The notes under the pieces: generated by a model
Databases searched by the model: none
Told to the model about the DNA's origin: nothing
What the model saw: the letters and a program-made list of their open reading frames with translations, nothing else
Assembly: GCA_000753455.2 (NCBI GenBank)
Contig: LM994670.1
Location: 3,162,507 to 3,226,506 of the forward strand
Direction: 5' to 3'
Source: Clostridium jeddahitimonense
Lineage (GTDB): Bacteria > Bacillota > Clostridia > Clostridiales > Clostridiaceae
DNA: 64,000 bases
Shown here: one piece after another, positions 43,042 to 50,945 of the stretch
How positions within the stretch are numbered: the first letter of the stretch is position 1
How the letters are laid out: every line of letters starts with the position of its first letter
Made by a program: the position numbers and the translations under genes

Positions 43042-43070
43042 CCTTATTTTTCTAAGCCAGGGAGTTCGGG
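43025..43070. promoter_or_regulatory. Inverted repeat overlapping the restriction-gene promoter
   Basis: CCCGAATTCCCTG (43025-43037) and CAGGGAGTTCGGG (43058-43070) are inverted with a single mismatch around 20 bases. They are far richer in G and C than the flanks. One arm fills the promoter spacer, so a bound protein or methylated cytosines there would affect transcription of the endonuclease gene. It may also fold as a hairpin at the end of the methyltransferase transcript. Confidence 0.65.
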
Positions 43071-43090
43071 CAATGCAGGGTGTTTAGTTT

Positions 43091-44629
43091 TTATATATAT
43101 TTTTTTAACACATTTGCTATAAGCCTAGACATTAAAGGTGGTACACTATTTCCAACTTGCATATATGTCTTTGTGTATGAACCTAAAAATACATAATCAT
43201 CCGGATATGATTGTACCCTTGCCGCTTCTCTAGGTGTTAAGCCTCTTGCTTGAAATGGATGTATATACATATTACAATCAAATTTCATATGGGCAGTTAT
43301 TGTTTTACAAACTTCATTAGGTTTTAACTTATAATATTTATCTTTAAAAATATCATTTCTATTCGTATATGGCATAATATCTGCTATTCTTTCGCTATCT
43401 GACTTATCTCCCGGTAACATTCTTCCAAATATCTCTATATCTCTATCATTATTAAACCTAGCTTTATGATTAAAAATTAATTTACTATATTTATCTTGAT
43501 TTATTAAGTTAACATATTCAGTATTATTAGATTGTCTATTTAATTCTATTTTTCTTCCTGATTCTTCCGTATCTAATTCTGTTGCATTTTTTATTGTTAA
43601 GGCTTTCAATTCTCTTAAATCTCCAATTGCATTTTCAAGAACATATCGTTTTTTATTCTCAAGGCAATTTTCTATTTCTATAATAATATCTTTAGCTGTT
43701 TTATTTATTTTTTTACTTATATCTGTTCTTATTCCAATATATATTAACCTCTCCCTATTCTGAGGCACCGAGAAGTCCTTCCCGTTAAACAAATGATATG
43801 CAACATCATAATCTTCACCTTCTAAGTTATGAAAATCTTCTTTTACTTGCTCAGCTACACTAAGCATTCCTTTTACATTCTCCATAACAAAAAACTTAGG
43901 CTTTAAAGTTTCCACACCTTTTACATAATATTTATATAAAATATTTCTTGGGTCATCTATAATTCTTTGCCTATTCGCCATTGAAAATCCTTGACAAGGT
44001 GGGCCTCCAATTATAACATCAACATCTTCATTTATATACTTATCAACATTATCTACAATTTTTTTAATATCACCAGTAATAATTCTATCTTTAGGTATTT
44101 CTAAATGATTAAAAGAATATGTTTCTGTACACACAGATTCTATATCATTAGATAATAAAACCTTAAAGCCATTCTGCGCGAAACCTAGACTCATTCCACC
44201 TGCTCCACAGAAAAAATCCACAAGCGTTGGACTATTATTATCATTTAAATATTTAATAACCTCATCTTTTCTATAATAATCCATATATTTTTTTAATATG
44301 TCATCCACTTCTATTCCTAACTTCAAATATGTAGCTATTATAGATATAAAATTATCATATTCCTTACCTAATAGATTTTTTAATAATACAATTTCTTCAC
44401 TATTATCTATAGCACCTAATTTTATAAGAAACTCAATTAGCACACTATTTATTTCTAAATTTTCTATTTTTGTGTTCTTATCTATTTTATACAATTCACA
44501 TAAACAATTTATAAAATCATTTAGCATTGATTTTACTTTTTTCTTATCAGATATTGTATTAATTAAATTTAAATTACCAAATATGCTAAATACTTTTTTA
44601 TCAATCTGATTCATAATTCTATCCCTCAA
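43091..44629 (-). CDS. DNA (cytosine-5) methyltransferase, second of pair
   Basis: A 512-residue m5C methyltransferase with a 140-residue N-terminal extension. Motif I is DFFCGAGGMSLGF near residue 140, motif IV IGGPPCQGFS with the catalytic cysteine, motif VI MENVKGM, motif VIII QNRERLIYIGIR and motif X QVGNSVPP at the end. The gene overlaps the other methyltransferase by 11 bases, so they are cotranslated. Two different cytosine methyltransferases with one endonuclease usually mean an asymmetric recognition site in which each enzyme protects one strand. The extension could serve recognition or dimerisation. Confidence 0.93.
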   Translation of the reverse strand: MRDRIMNQIDKKVFSIFGNLNLINTISDKKKVKSMLNDFINCLCELYKIDKNTKIENLEINSVLIEFLIKLGAIDNSEEIVLLKNLLGKEYDNFISIIATYLKLGIEVDDILKKYMDYYRKDEVIKYLNDNNSPTLVDFFCGAGGMSLGFAQNGFKVLLSNDIESVCTETYSFNHLEIPKDRIITGDIKKIVDNVDKYINEDVDVIIGGPPCQGFSMANRQRIIDDPRNILYKYYVKGVETLKPKFFVMENVKGMLSVAEQVKEDFHNLEGEDYDVAYHLFNGKDFSVPQNRERLIYIGIRTDISKKINKTAKDIIIEIENCLENKKRYVLENAIGDLRELKALTIKNATELDTEESGRKIELNRQSNNTEYVNLINQDKYSKLIFNHKARFNNDRDIEIFGRMLPGDKSDSERIADIMPYTNRNDIFKDKYYKLKPNEVCKTITAHMKFDCNMYIHPFQARGLTPREAARVQSYPDDYVFLGSYTKTYMQVGNSVPPLMSRLIANVLKKYI

Positions 44630-45641
44630 TTTCTAATGTGATATTTAGTGCTCTAACTATTTGCATAGCTATGTTATAGGCTACATCTACTGTTACCGCA
44701 TTTCCAAATTGTCTATATGCTTGTGTATCAGATACATTAAATTCCCAATCACTTGGAAATCCTTGTAATTTTCTACATTCATTTGGAGTTAATTTTCTTA
44801 CATTAGATATTCTTTTATCTTCTGTATCTTCAAATTTACTTCTATTATAATTATCTGTAACATAATTATCTTGAGAAGCCCTATGCATTTTATGCATTGT
44901 TGCACATAATGGTCGTGCAATATCTAAATCTATTTCAGCCCTTGAATAATAATTTCCAGTTCCATGTGATAATATTGTCGGTAATATTTTTTCTGATAGA
45001 AAATATTTTTTATCTACATTTTCATCTAAAATATCTCTTAAATTTTGTGTCAATTCAATTGGTTGTGGAAATTCAAAGTTAATATCAGCTTCCCTATAAT
45101 ATCCTCTATCAAATGCAACAACAAAGACTCTACGTCTAGTGTGGGGAATTCCAAAATCAGAACTATTTAGTACTTTATAAAACACTTCGTATCCATATCC
45201 ATTATTATCTAATAACTCTTCTCTAAGAATTCTTTGCATTCTAGCAAATGTTCTACCCCCATCATGAGTTTCTAAATTTTTAACATTCTCTAATACTATA
45301 ACTCTCGGTCTATGTCTTCTTACAATTTGTTCTATAGTAAAAAATAATGTTCCTCTTTCATCTTCAAAACCTAATTGCTGTCCCATCATACTAAAAGGTT
45401 GACATGGAAATCCACCTATTAGCACCTCATGTTCTGGTATATCATCTAATAATTGATTAATATCTCCTAAAACTATATGCTCCGATATATTATGTCTATA
45501 TGCTTCAACTGCATATTTATCTATATCATTAGCCCAAACAATATCAAAACCTGCATTTAAGAACCCTAAATCTAACCCTCCAGCTCCTGAAAACAAACTT
45601 ACAGTTCTTAGATGCCTTTGTCTATACGCTACTCTTTCCAT
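44619..45641 (-). CDS. DNA (cytosine-5) methyltransferase, first of pair
   Basis: A 340-residue m5C methyltransferase of standard size: motif I SLFSGAGGLDLGF near residue 15, motif IV GGFPCQPFS with the catalytic cysteine, motif VI LENVKNL, motif VIII HTRRRVFVVAF, a target-recognition region near 190-270, and motif X YRQFGNAVTVDV. It overlaps the preceding small ribbon-helix-helix gene by 20 bases and the second methyltransferase by 11, so three genes form one translationally coupled operon. It protects DNA against the endonuclease encoded further downstream. Confidence 0.94.
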   Translation of the reverse strand: MERVAYRQRHLRTVSLFSGAGGLDLGFLNAGFDIVWANDIDKYAVEAYRHNISEHIVLGDINQLLDDIPEHEVLIGGFPCQPFSMMGQQLGFEDERGTLFFTIEQIVRRHRPRVIVLENVKNLETHDGGRTFARMQRILREELLDNNGYGYEVFYKVLNSSDFGIPHTRRRVFVVAFDRGYYREADINFEFPQPIELTQNLRDILDENVDKKYFLSEKILPTILSHGTGNYYSRAEIDLDIARPLCATMHKMHRASQDNYVTDNYNRSKFEDTEDKRISNVRKLTPNECRKLQGFPSDWEFNVSDTQAYRQFGNAVTVDVAYNIAMQIVRALNITLEIEG

Positions 45642-45807
45642 CTACACTTTCCAATCCCTTCTTTAAGCAATTTCTTATTTTTTCTGCTCTACTACTACCT
45701 TCAATTTTATTATCTATTTCCTGCAATATATAATTTTCAATTCTTGTATTTACAATTACACCAATTTTTTTTCGACCAGAGTTATCCCTTTTTCCACCTT
45801 TCGCCAC
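45622..45807 (-). CDS. Ribbon-helix-helix-type small regulator of the R-M operon
   Basis: A 61-residue basic protein starting with GTG at 45807 behind AAAGGAG. The first part is very basic (GGKRDNSGRKK), followed by a strand and two helices (IGVIVNTRIENYILQEIDNK, then SSRAEKIRNCLKKGLE), the ribbon-helix-helix pattern of CopG/Arc-type DNA-binding proteins. It overlaps the methyltransferase gene. By position it is a likely controller of the R-M genes, perhaps binding the inverted repeat before the endonuclease gene. RHH controllers are less common in R-M systems than helix-turn-helix C proteins. Confidence 0.68.
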   Translation of the reverse strand: MAKGGKRDNSGRKKIGVIVNTRIENYILQEIDNKIEGSSRAEKIRNCLKKGLESVDGKSSV

Positions 45808-45900
45808 AAAATACACTCCTTTCAGTCATAACATTTTAACATACTCTAATTTGAATAACAATATCGTATTTCAAAATCTATAAAGGCATTTATGTTAGAA

Positions 45901-45929
45901 TTATACAGAACAAATGTTCATTTGTAAAT
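45901..45929 (-). promoter_or_regulatory. R-M operon promoter with SOS (LexA)-like box in the spacer
   Basis: On the minus strand -35 TTTACA (45929-45924) and -10 TATAAT (45906-45901) are exactly 17 bases apart. The spacer contains the palindrome GAACATTTGTTC (45920-45909), which matches the Firmicute LexA/DinR half-sites GAAC-N4-GTTC. The regulator-methyltransferase operon begins about 95 bases downstream. Repressor binding would block the polymerase. Confidence 0.65.
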
Positions 45930-45956
45930 CCCTCTACTTGTACTTATTTATAGTTT

Positions 45957-45993
45957 AAAAAGCAGCATTCCACTTTTAGAATACTGCTTTTTT
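45957..45993 (-). terminator. Terminator of the nuclease-like gene
   Basis: AAAAAGCAG...GAATACTGCTTTTTT forms a stem with one mismatch and a T run on the minus strand, 17 bases after the stop codon. Confidence 0.75.
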
Positions 45994-46009
45994 CAAAATA
46001 TATTAAACA

Positions 46010-46411
46010 TTAATATCCAATTATTAATATACCCTTTAAAGGTAATTTCAATCTTTCTGTAGAATACAAAGCATCAAAGAATTTACATACCTCTTCAAAA
46101 TCATAATTGGTTTTTACTTTAACAACTTCATCTCCACTTTTAATTGTACGTATATTATTAATTCTGTATTCATTTCTCAGAGCTATAACTAAATAATCTA
46201 CATCTTGCATCATACAAGCCTGAAATAAATCCTTTAAAAACTGATTATTCATTACACCTCTGCCAGCTTCGACTTCAATGACTGTTTTTTCATCTTCATT
46301 ATAGGCATCTGCCCTAAAGGATTTCTCTAATGTATTATTTCTTCCAAATAATACAGGAACTTGAATTATACCATCTTCCTTACTTTCTACCCTATAACCT
46401 ATATTCTTCAA
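46010..46411 (-). pseudogene. 5'-truncated nuclease-like protein at the element edge
   Basis: The open part encodes a 133-residue alpha/beta protein with DAYNEDEKTVIEVEAGRG followed by LKDLFQACMMQDVDYLVIALR, like the core of a PD-(D/E)XK nuclease. The only start in frame is a TTG at 46411 without a proper ribosome-binding site. Coding-like sequence continues upstream in frame (KSNEVLSICKEGLKNIGYR) to a TAA near 46470 without a start codon. So the N-terminus appears lost, perhaps during integration beside ssrA. It could still be expressed from the TTG. Confidence 0.5.
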
Positions 46412-46669
46412 TCCTTCTTTACAAATACTTAATACTTCATTACTTTTGTAGGTTTTATTGTTAACAGATTATATTTTATCATAATTTTGCTCAAAAACAT
46501 TTATTACATTTCTTAAATTATTAGTAACCATGTTATTTTTAGGATAATATTGAAAATTTATCATACATTCTACTCCATACTCTTTATAATCTTGTCCACT
46601 TTACTTATAGTGTATTATATTACTATATGGAAAGCTTTATTTCTGTATACAATTAATTCTAAAATTAAT

Positions 46670-46706
46670 AAACCCTCAACAACATATTCTGTACTGTCGA
46701 GGGTTT
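46670..46706 (-). terminator. Current terminator of ssrA
   Basis: AAACCCTC pairs with GAGGGTTT around a loop that can pair further (CGACA/TGTTG); the 3' side is AT-rich on the minus strand. It starts three bases past the mature tmRNA end and would have been brought in by the element. Confidence 0.7.
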
Positions 46707-46708
46707 CA

Positions 46709-46720
46709 TGGTGGAGGCGA
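46709..46720 (-). repeat. ssrA 3' end, attachment-site copy
   Basis: TGGTGGAGGCGA (+ strand), the last 12 bases of tmRNA including CCA, identical to copies at 30738 and 23515. This is the junction between ssrA and the mobile element. Confidence 0.75.
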
Positions 46721-47064
46721 CGGGTGTCGAACCCGTGTCCGAAAGCAGACCAGCCTGACTTTCTACGAGCGTAGTTTGTGACTAAAATTTCGGTCCTTAG
46801 TTCGCTCACAAACAAACTCCTAATTCCCTAGCTTCATAAATACCCCTCTAGCTCAAAGCTTTGCTAGACTTCGTTTCCCACTTTTATGACACCAGCTACC
46901 CTAAACGTAGGCATTCAGGACTGATGAGTAGCTTATATTAAGCTGCTAATGCAAAATTGTCTTCTGCGTTTACATTTAGTGCATAGCTTATTAACGAGTC
47001 GTCCATGCTTTACTCGGCCCGCTTATCAAACCCATCTTACCCCCGTCGAAGCCAAAACGCCCCC
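46709..47064 (-). ncRNA. ssrA: Transfer-messenger RNA (tmRNA)
   Basis: A 356-base tmRNA that rescues stalled ribosomes. The 5' end GGGGGCGTTTTGGCTTCGACGG and the 3' end GGTTCGACACCCGTCGCCTCCACCA (split motifs) pair as the alanine-type acceptor stem with a T-arm-like hairpin and encoded CCA. The tag frame at 46968-46939 starts at GCA and reads AEDNFALAA then TAA. Pseudoknot-forming regions lie between. It is transcribed from a consensus promoter about 70 bases upstream. Its 3' end serves as insertion site for the neighbouring element, which preserves the gene. Confidence 0.97.
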
Positions 47065-47134
47065 ATGTTAGGTAAATAGGTCGAAACGCTTATCCCCTAT
47101 TTAATTTTCAAACGATGATTAACATCGTGACTTT

Positions 47135-47163
47135 ATTATAAATCAACATATCTCCACTGTCAA
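47135..47163 (-). promoter_or_regulatory. Promoter of ssrA
   Basis: A fully consensus sigma-A promoter on the minus strand: TTGACA (47163-47158), 17-base spacer, TATAAT (47140-47135). A small hairpin (CGATG/CATCG) follows in the precursor leader. Confidence 0.85.
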
Positions 47164-47304
47164 CTTAACTATGCTATTAAAATTATAGAAGAAAATCTAT
47201 AATATTCTTATTTTTAAATTTTTTATTAAATAGTGAAACATTATATATTATCACTTAATACATGAAGATTAATAACTTATATTATAGTTATCTATATTAA
47301 AGCA

Positions 47305-48726
47305 TCACTTTGGTATAGTGATAATAAATTGAGATCCTTTATTTATTTCACTGAATACCTTTATATCTCCATCATGGGCATTTACAATAGATTTAGATAT
47401 TGTTAGCCCAACACCAAGCCCTCTATTGTCGCTATTTCTAGATTTATCAACTCGATAAAATCGCTCAAATATATTCTTCAACTCTTCACCAGGAATTCCT
47501 ATTCCTTCATCTTGTATTGATATATTTATCATATTATCTCTTTCAAATGCTTTAATAATTATTTCTCCATTTCCATTATTATATTTAATAGCATTAGATA
47601 ATATATTTATTATTACTTGTGCAAATTTTTCCTTATCAATTGTGGCTTCTATATTTTCTATTTCATACTTTATAAGTATATTTTTTTTTATTGCATTTTC
47701 TTCATAATTATATGCTATATTCTTTATATAATTTTCTAGTTTTACTTCCTCTTTCTCTAATGTATTTTTACCACTATCAAATCTAGCTAACTTTCTTAAT
47801 TCATCAACAAGATTGGCAATTCTTGTTACTTCTTCATTAATACTTATAAGTCTTTCATTAGTCGGCTCCCATATTCCTGATATAATAACATCTAAGTGTC
47901 CTTTTACACTAGTCAAAGGTGTTCTAAGTTCATGTGCTATATCTCCAGTTAATTGCCTTCTTAAATTTTCTTGTTCATTTAAATCTTTAGACAATTTATT
48001 TATAGATTTTATAAGTCCATCAATTTCTTTTATATCACTTTTATATATAACCTCTTGTTTGTAATTCCCATCTGCAATAGTCTTTGCTATCTTTAAAACC
48101 TTACCTATAGGATTTGATATAGATTTTGATATAATTATTGAAATTATAATAATACTACTAATAGAAATTATCCCTATTATAAAAATAATCTTATTTACTG
48201 CCTCAAAAAGCTCTACATCATTTTCCATATAATAAGTGGATTCATAATGGCCTATATAGCTATATCCTATCTCCTTATTATTACTATCTTTTACACTGAC
48301 CTTATATTCCTGAAAATTATTATCCCATTTCTTATCTATACTTTGCATATTTTCACTTATATCTCTCAGTGTTTCGTCTGACAATACTTTTTCATCCTCA
48401 AATATACTCCATATTTTTTCATTATCTTCATTATAAACCTCAATTGCTATTCCTTTTTTTATAGCATCTAAGCCTAATTTTTCTATTAAATCCATATCCC
48501 AATTATTATTTATATATATACTTTTTATATCTATATCTAATAAGTGTTGTAATTCTGCTTTATTACTATCATTAACGTATTTCTCAAAAGAAGAAATGAA
48601 GCTGGTATTTACAAAAAATCTTATAGACATAATGGTTATAATCATAATAAATGTAAAGCATATTATAAGCTTCCTATTTATTGATTTCAATTTACTGTTA
48701 TTATCCAAACCTATATCCCACCCCAT
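47305..48726 (-). CDS. Membrane sensor histidine kinase
   Basis: A 473-residue kinase with two membrane helices (about residues 20-42 and 185-207), an extracytoplasmic domain of about 140 residues, HAMP (ISNPIGKVLKIAKTIADGNY), HisKA with His265 in AHELRTP, and HATPase_c (N box ILSNAIKYN, GLGVGLTISKS). It overlaps the response regulator gene by 26 bases. The ATG at 48726 lacks a good site, and an in-frame TTG at 48708 behind GGGGTGG is another possible start. The layout matches BaeS/YvrG-like kinases. Signal unknown. Confidence 0.9.
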   Translation of the reverse strand: MGWDIGLDNNSKLKSINRKLIICFTFIMIITIMSIRFFVNTSFISSFEKYVNDSNKAELQHLLDIDIKSIYINNNWDMDLIEKLGLDAIKKGIAIEVYNEDNEKIWSIFEDEKVLSDETLRDISENMQSIDKKWDNNFQEYKVSVKDSNNKEIGYSYIGHYESTYYMENDVELFEAVNKIIFIIGIISISSIIIISIIISKSISNPIGKVLKIAKTIADGNYKQEVIYKSDIKEIDGLIKSINKLSKDLNEQENLRRQLTGDIAHELRTPLTSVKGHLDVIISGIWEPTNERLISINEEVTRIANLVDELRKLARFDSGKNTLEKEEVKLENYIKNIAYNYEENAIKKNILIKYEIENIEATIDKEKFAQVIINILSNAIKYNNGNGEIIIKAFERDNMINISIQDEGIGIPGEELKNIFERFYRVDKSRNSDNRGLGVGLTISKSIVNAHDGDIKVFSEINKGSQFIITIPK

Positions 48727-49375
48727 ATACAGTTTTAATTATCTTAGGATTTCTTGAATCAATTTCTATCTTCTGACGCAAGTTTTTTATATGGCTATCT
48801 ATAGCTCTATCTCCCTTATCATAATATCCTTCAACAGTCTTTTCTAACAACTGATCTCTTGTATATATCTTCTTTTGGTTGGTTATTAAGGTAAATAATA
48901 TTCTATATTCAGTATTAGTTAAAGTTATTTTTTCACCTCTTACCTTCACTTCGTGAGATAATGTATTTAATTCTAATTCATCACCAAACTTTATAATTTC
49001 TCTCTCTTCTCCACCACTACTTCTCTTTAAAATTGCTTTTATTCTTAGTAATAATTCCACAATATTAAATGGCTTGCATATATAATCATCGCATCCTATC
49101 TTAAATCCATCTATCTTATCGTCATCTTCAACCTTTGCAGTCAACATAATTATAGGTACATCTGATCTTTCTCTTATATATTGGCATATCTCCTCTCCAC
49201 TTATATCAGGAAGCATTCTATCTAAAATTATTAAATTGTATTTATCCTCATTCAATTCGTTAATTGCAGCTTTCCCATTATATACAACTTTAGTGGCATA
49301 CCCTTCATTATCTAAACAAGCCTTTATAAATTCACATATTTTTTTCTCATCATCAACTACTAATATGCTAATCAT
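48701..49375 (-). CDS. OmpR-family response regulator
   Basis: A 224-residue regulator with receiver domain (VVDDE at 6-10, Asp52 in ILDRMLP, Lys in ICKPF) and a winged-helix output domain (ITLTNTEYRILFTLITNQKK, RAIDSHIKNLRQKIE, TVYGVGYRFG end). It is the first gene of a two-gene operon with the overlapping kinase. No transporter follows, since ssrA lies directly downstream, so its targets lie elsewhere. Confidence 0.93.
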   Translation of the reverse strand: MISILVVDDEKKICEFIKACLDNEGYATKVVYNGKAAINELNEDKYNLIILDRMLPDISGEEICQYIRERSDVPIIMLTAKVEDDDKIDGFKIGCDDYICKPFNIVELLLRIKAILKRSSGGEEREIIKFGDELELNTLSHEVKVRGEKITLTNTEYRILFTLITNQKKIYTRDQLLEKTVEGYYDKGDRAIDSHIKNLRQKIEIDSRNPKIIKTVYGVGYRFG

Positions 49376-49439
49376 AATAACAATCCCCCTAAAAATTCTA
49401 AACTTCTATCTTAGGTTAATATTTTTAAGACAAAATTAG

Positions 49440-49476
49440 AAGAGTTGTTTATAAAAATATTTTTATAACAACTCTT
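49440..49476 (-). terminator. Inverted repeat after mgtE
   Basis: AGAGTTGTT with inner ATAAAAAT pairs with ATTTTTATAACAACTCT, one base bulged, directly after the mgtE stop. The T run is weak, so termination is likely but not certain. Confidence 0.6.
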
Positions 49477-49484
49477 AAATAAAT

Positions 49485-50819
49485 TTATATTCCTAGAAGT
49501 AGTTTTGCTAAAGCGAAATATACCATAAGTGCAAAAGTATCTACTATTGTTGTAATAAGCGGACTTGCCATTATTGCAGGGTCTAATTTTAACTTTTTTG
49601 ATATTATAGGCAGAATTCCGCCTATAACTTTTGCTAATATTACTGTTAAAAATAGACTTATACATACAGTCAAAGAAATTGTAAAACTAATTTTTGTAAA
49701 GAAATATATTCGTATGAAATTCACTAATGATAAAACAAGTGCAACTAGTATACTTACTCTAAACTCTTTAAATATTACTTTTAAATAATCCTTAGTTTTA
49801 ATTTCTCCTAATGCTAGTCCCCTAATGACCAATGTAGCAGATTGTGATCCTGCGTTTCCTCCCGTATCCATTAGCATAGGAATAAATGAAGCCAATACTA
49901 CTACTGATTGAATGACATCTTCGAACTTTTGAATTATTGCACCAGTAAAGGTTGCTGATATCATTAACACTAAAAGCCAAACTATTCTATGTTTTGCCAG
50001 CGTGAAAACTGTGGTTTCTAAATAGGGCTCTTCATTCGGTTCCATTGCAGCCATTTTTTGAAAATCTTCTGTATTTTCTTGTTCTATAATATCTACAATA
50101 TCGTCTACTGTAATGATTCCTACTAATCTATTTTCAGCATCAACTACAGGCATAGATAATAAATCATAGGTCTTAAATAATTCTGCAACTTTCTCTTGAT
50201 CTTCAGAGGTTTTTACAGATACAATATTTGTTTCCATTACTTCTGATAGTACACTATTTTCACTACTTAAAATTAAATCCCTTAAAGATAAAATTCCTTT
50301 TAAAACTCTCTTATTATCAATAATAAAGCAATTATCTATGCTCTCCTTATTTATTCCTATTTCTCTAATATTATCTATGGCTTCTTTAATAGTTATTTGT
50401 TCTTTAAATTCTACAAACTCTATAGTCATAATAGCGCCTGCTGAATCTTCCTTATACTTTAAGAACTGATTTATCAGCTGTCTTTTTTCTAATGAAGTAT
50501 TGGTAATTATTTTTCCAACTATATTAGCAGGCAATTCTTCTATAATATCAACTGTATCATCTAAAAATAGTTTTTCAATTATATCCTTTACTTCATTGTC
50601 AGTAATTAATTCAATAATTCTTTTCTGTGACTTTTTATCTAAATAAGAAAAGACCTCTACAGAAATATCCTTGGTTAATAACCTAAATACTAAAAGTAAT
50701 TCTCTGTCATCTAGCTCAATCATACTTTTCGCTATATCTATATGATTCATACTTTGTAGTTTTTTACTTAATTCATTTATTTTTTCACCTTCAATTAATT
50801 CTAATAATTCTGTTGCCAT
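49485..50819 (-). CDS. mgtE: Magnesium transporter MgtE
   Basis: A magnesium channel of about 444 residues: N-terminal helical domain (residues 1-125), paired CBS domains (about 130-250, ending GIITVDDIVDIIE) that close the pore when magnesium is high, and five membrane helices from residue 275 with the pore-lining MDTGGNAGSQSATLVIRGLALGEI. The start is the ATG at 50819 behind AAGGAGG, not the ATG at 50840. No M-box riboswitch was found upstream; a 25-codon frame precedes it instead. Confidence 0.95.
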   Translation of the reverse strand: MATELLELIEGEKINELSKKLQSMNHIDIAKSMIELDDRELLLVFRLLTKDISVEVFSYLDKKSQKRIIELITDNEVKDIIEKLFLDDTVDIIEELPANIVGKIITNTSLEKRQLINQFLKYKEDSAGAIMTIEFVEFKEQITIKEAIDNIREIGINKESIDNCFIIDNKRVLKGILSLRDLILSSENSVLSEVMETNIVSVKTSEDQEKVAELFKTYDLLSMPVVDAENRLVGIITVDDIVDIIEQENTEDFQKMAAMEPNEEPYLETTVFTLAKHRIVWLLVLMISATFTGAIIQKFEDVIQSVVVLASFIPMLMDTGGNAGSQSATLVIRGLALGEIKTKDYLKVIFKEFRVSILVALVLSLVNFIRIYFFTKISFTISLTVCISLFLTVILAKVIGGILPIISKKLKLDPAIMASPLITTIVDTFALMVYFALAKLLLGI

Positions 50820-50867
50820 ACTTCCTCCTTCTGAGTCCATATATAAGCACCATCATTTAATTAGTAT

Positions 50868-50945
50868 TTAATTAAACTTCATTTGTGATATATATGAACT
50901 GCTTAAAAATTTTATTTTTCCATACTTCAAAGGGACGTCGTCCAT
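50868..50945 (-). CDS. Possible 25-residue leader ORF upstream of mgtE
   Basis: A short frame from an ATG at 50945, behind AGGAG at 9-base spacing, to TAA at 50868, 48 bases before the mgtE start. It begins MDDVPLKYGKIKF. The ribosome-binding site and the position suggest a leader peptide, but codon evidence is too short to be sure, and no attenuator hairpin was seen. Confidence 0.35.
   Translation of the reverse strand: MDDVPLKYGKIKFLSSSYISQMKFN

Larger units (their letters stand above)
30738..46720 (-). mobile_element. Integrative element in ssrA with PolA replication genes and R-M cargo
   Basis: About 16 kb between the ssrA terminus (46709-46720) and an identical 12-base copy at 30738-30749. 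It contains a large serine recombinase near its distal end, DNA polymerase A-family gene, D5/P4-type primase-helicase, a putative ssDNA-binding protein, a dozen small unknown genes, a Panacea toxin-antitoxin pair and a restriction-modification system. No capsid, portal, terminase, lysis or conjugation gene is seen. All genes lie on the minus strand, in the ssrA direction. It may be a phage satellite, a prophage remnant or a self-replicating integrative element. Confidence 0.75.

Noticed and set aside
30738..46720. Intact prophage
   Set aside because: No terminase, portal, capsid, tail or lysis gene is present in 16 kb, although the replication and integration genes are phage-like.
49411..49665. 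84-codon frame on the minus strand near the mgtE end
   Set aside because: It is an alternative frame of mgtE, Asn/Ser/Lys-rich and without a start site.
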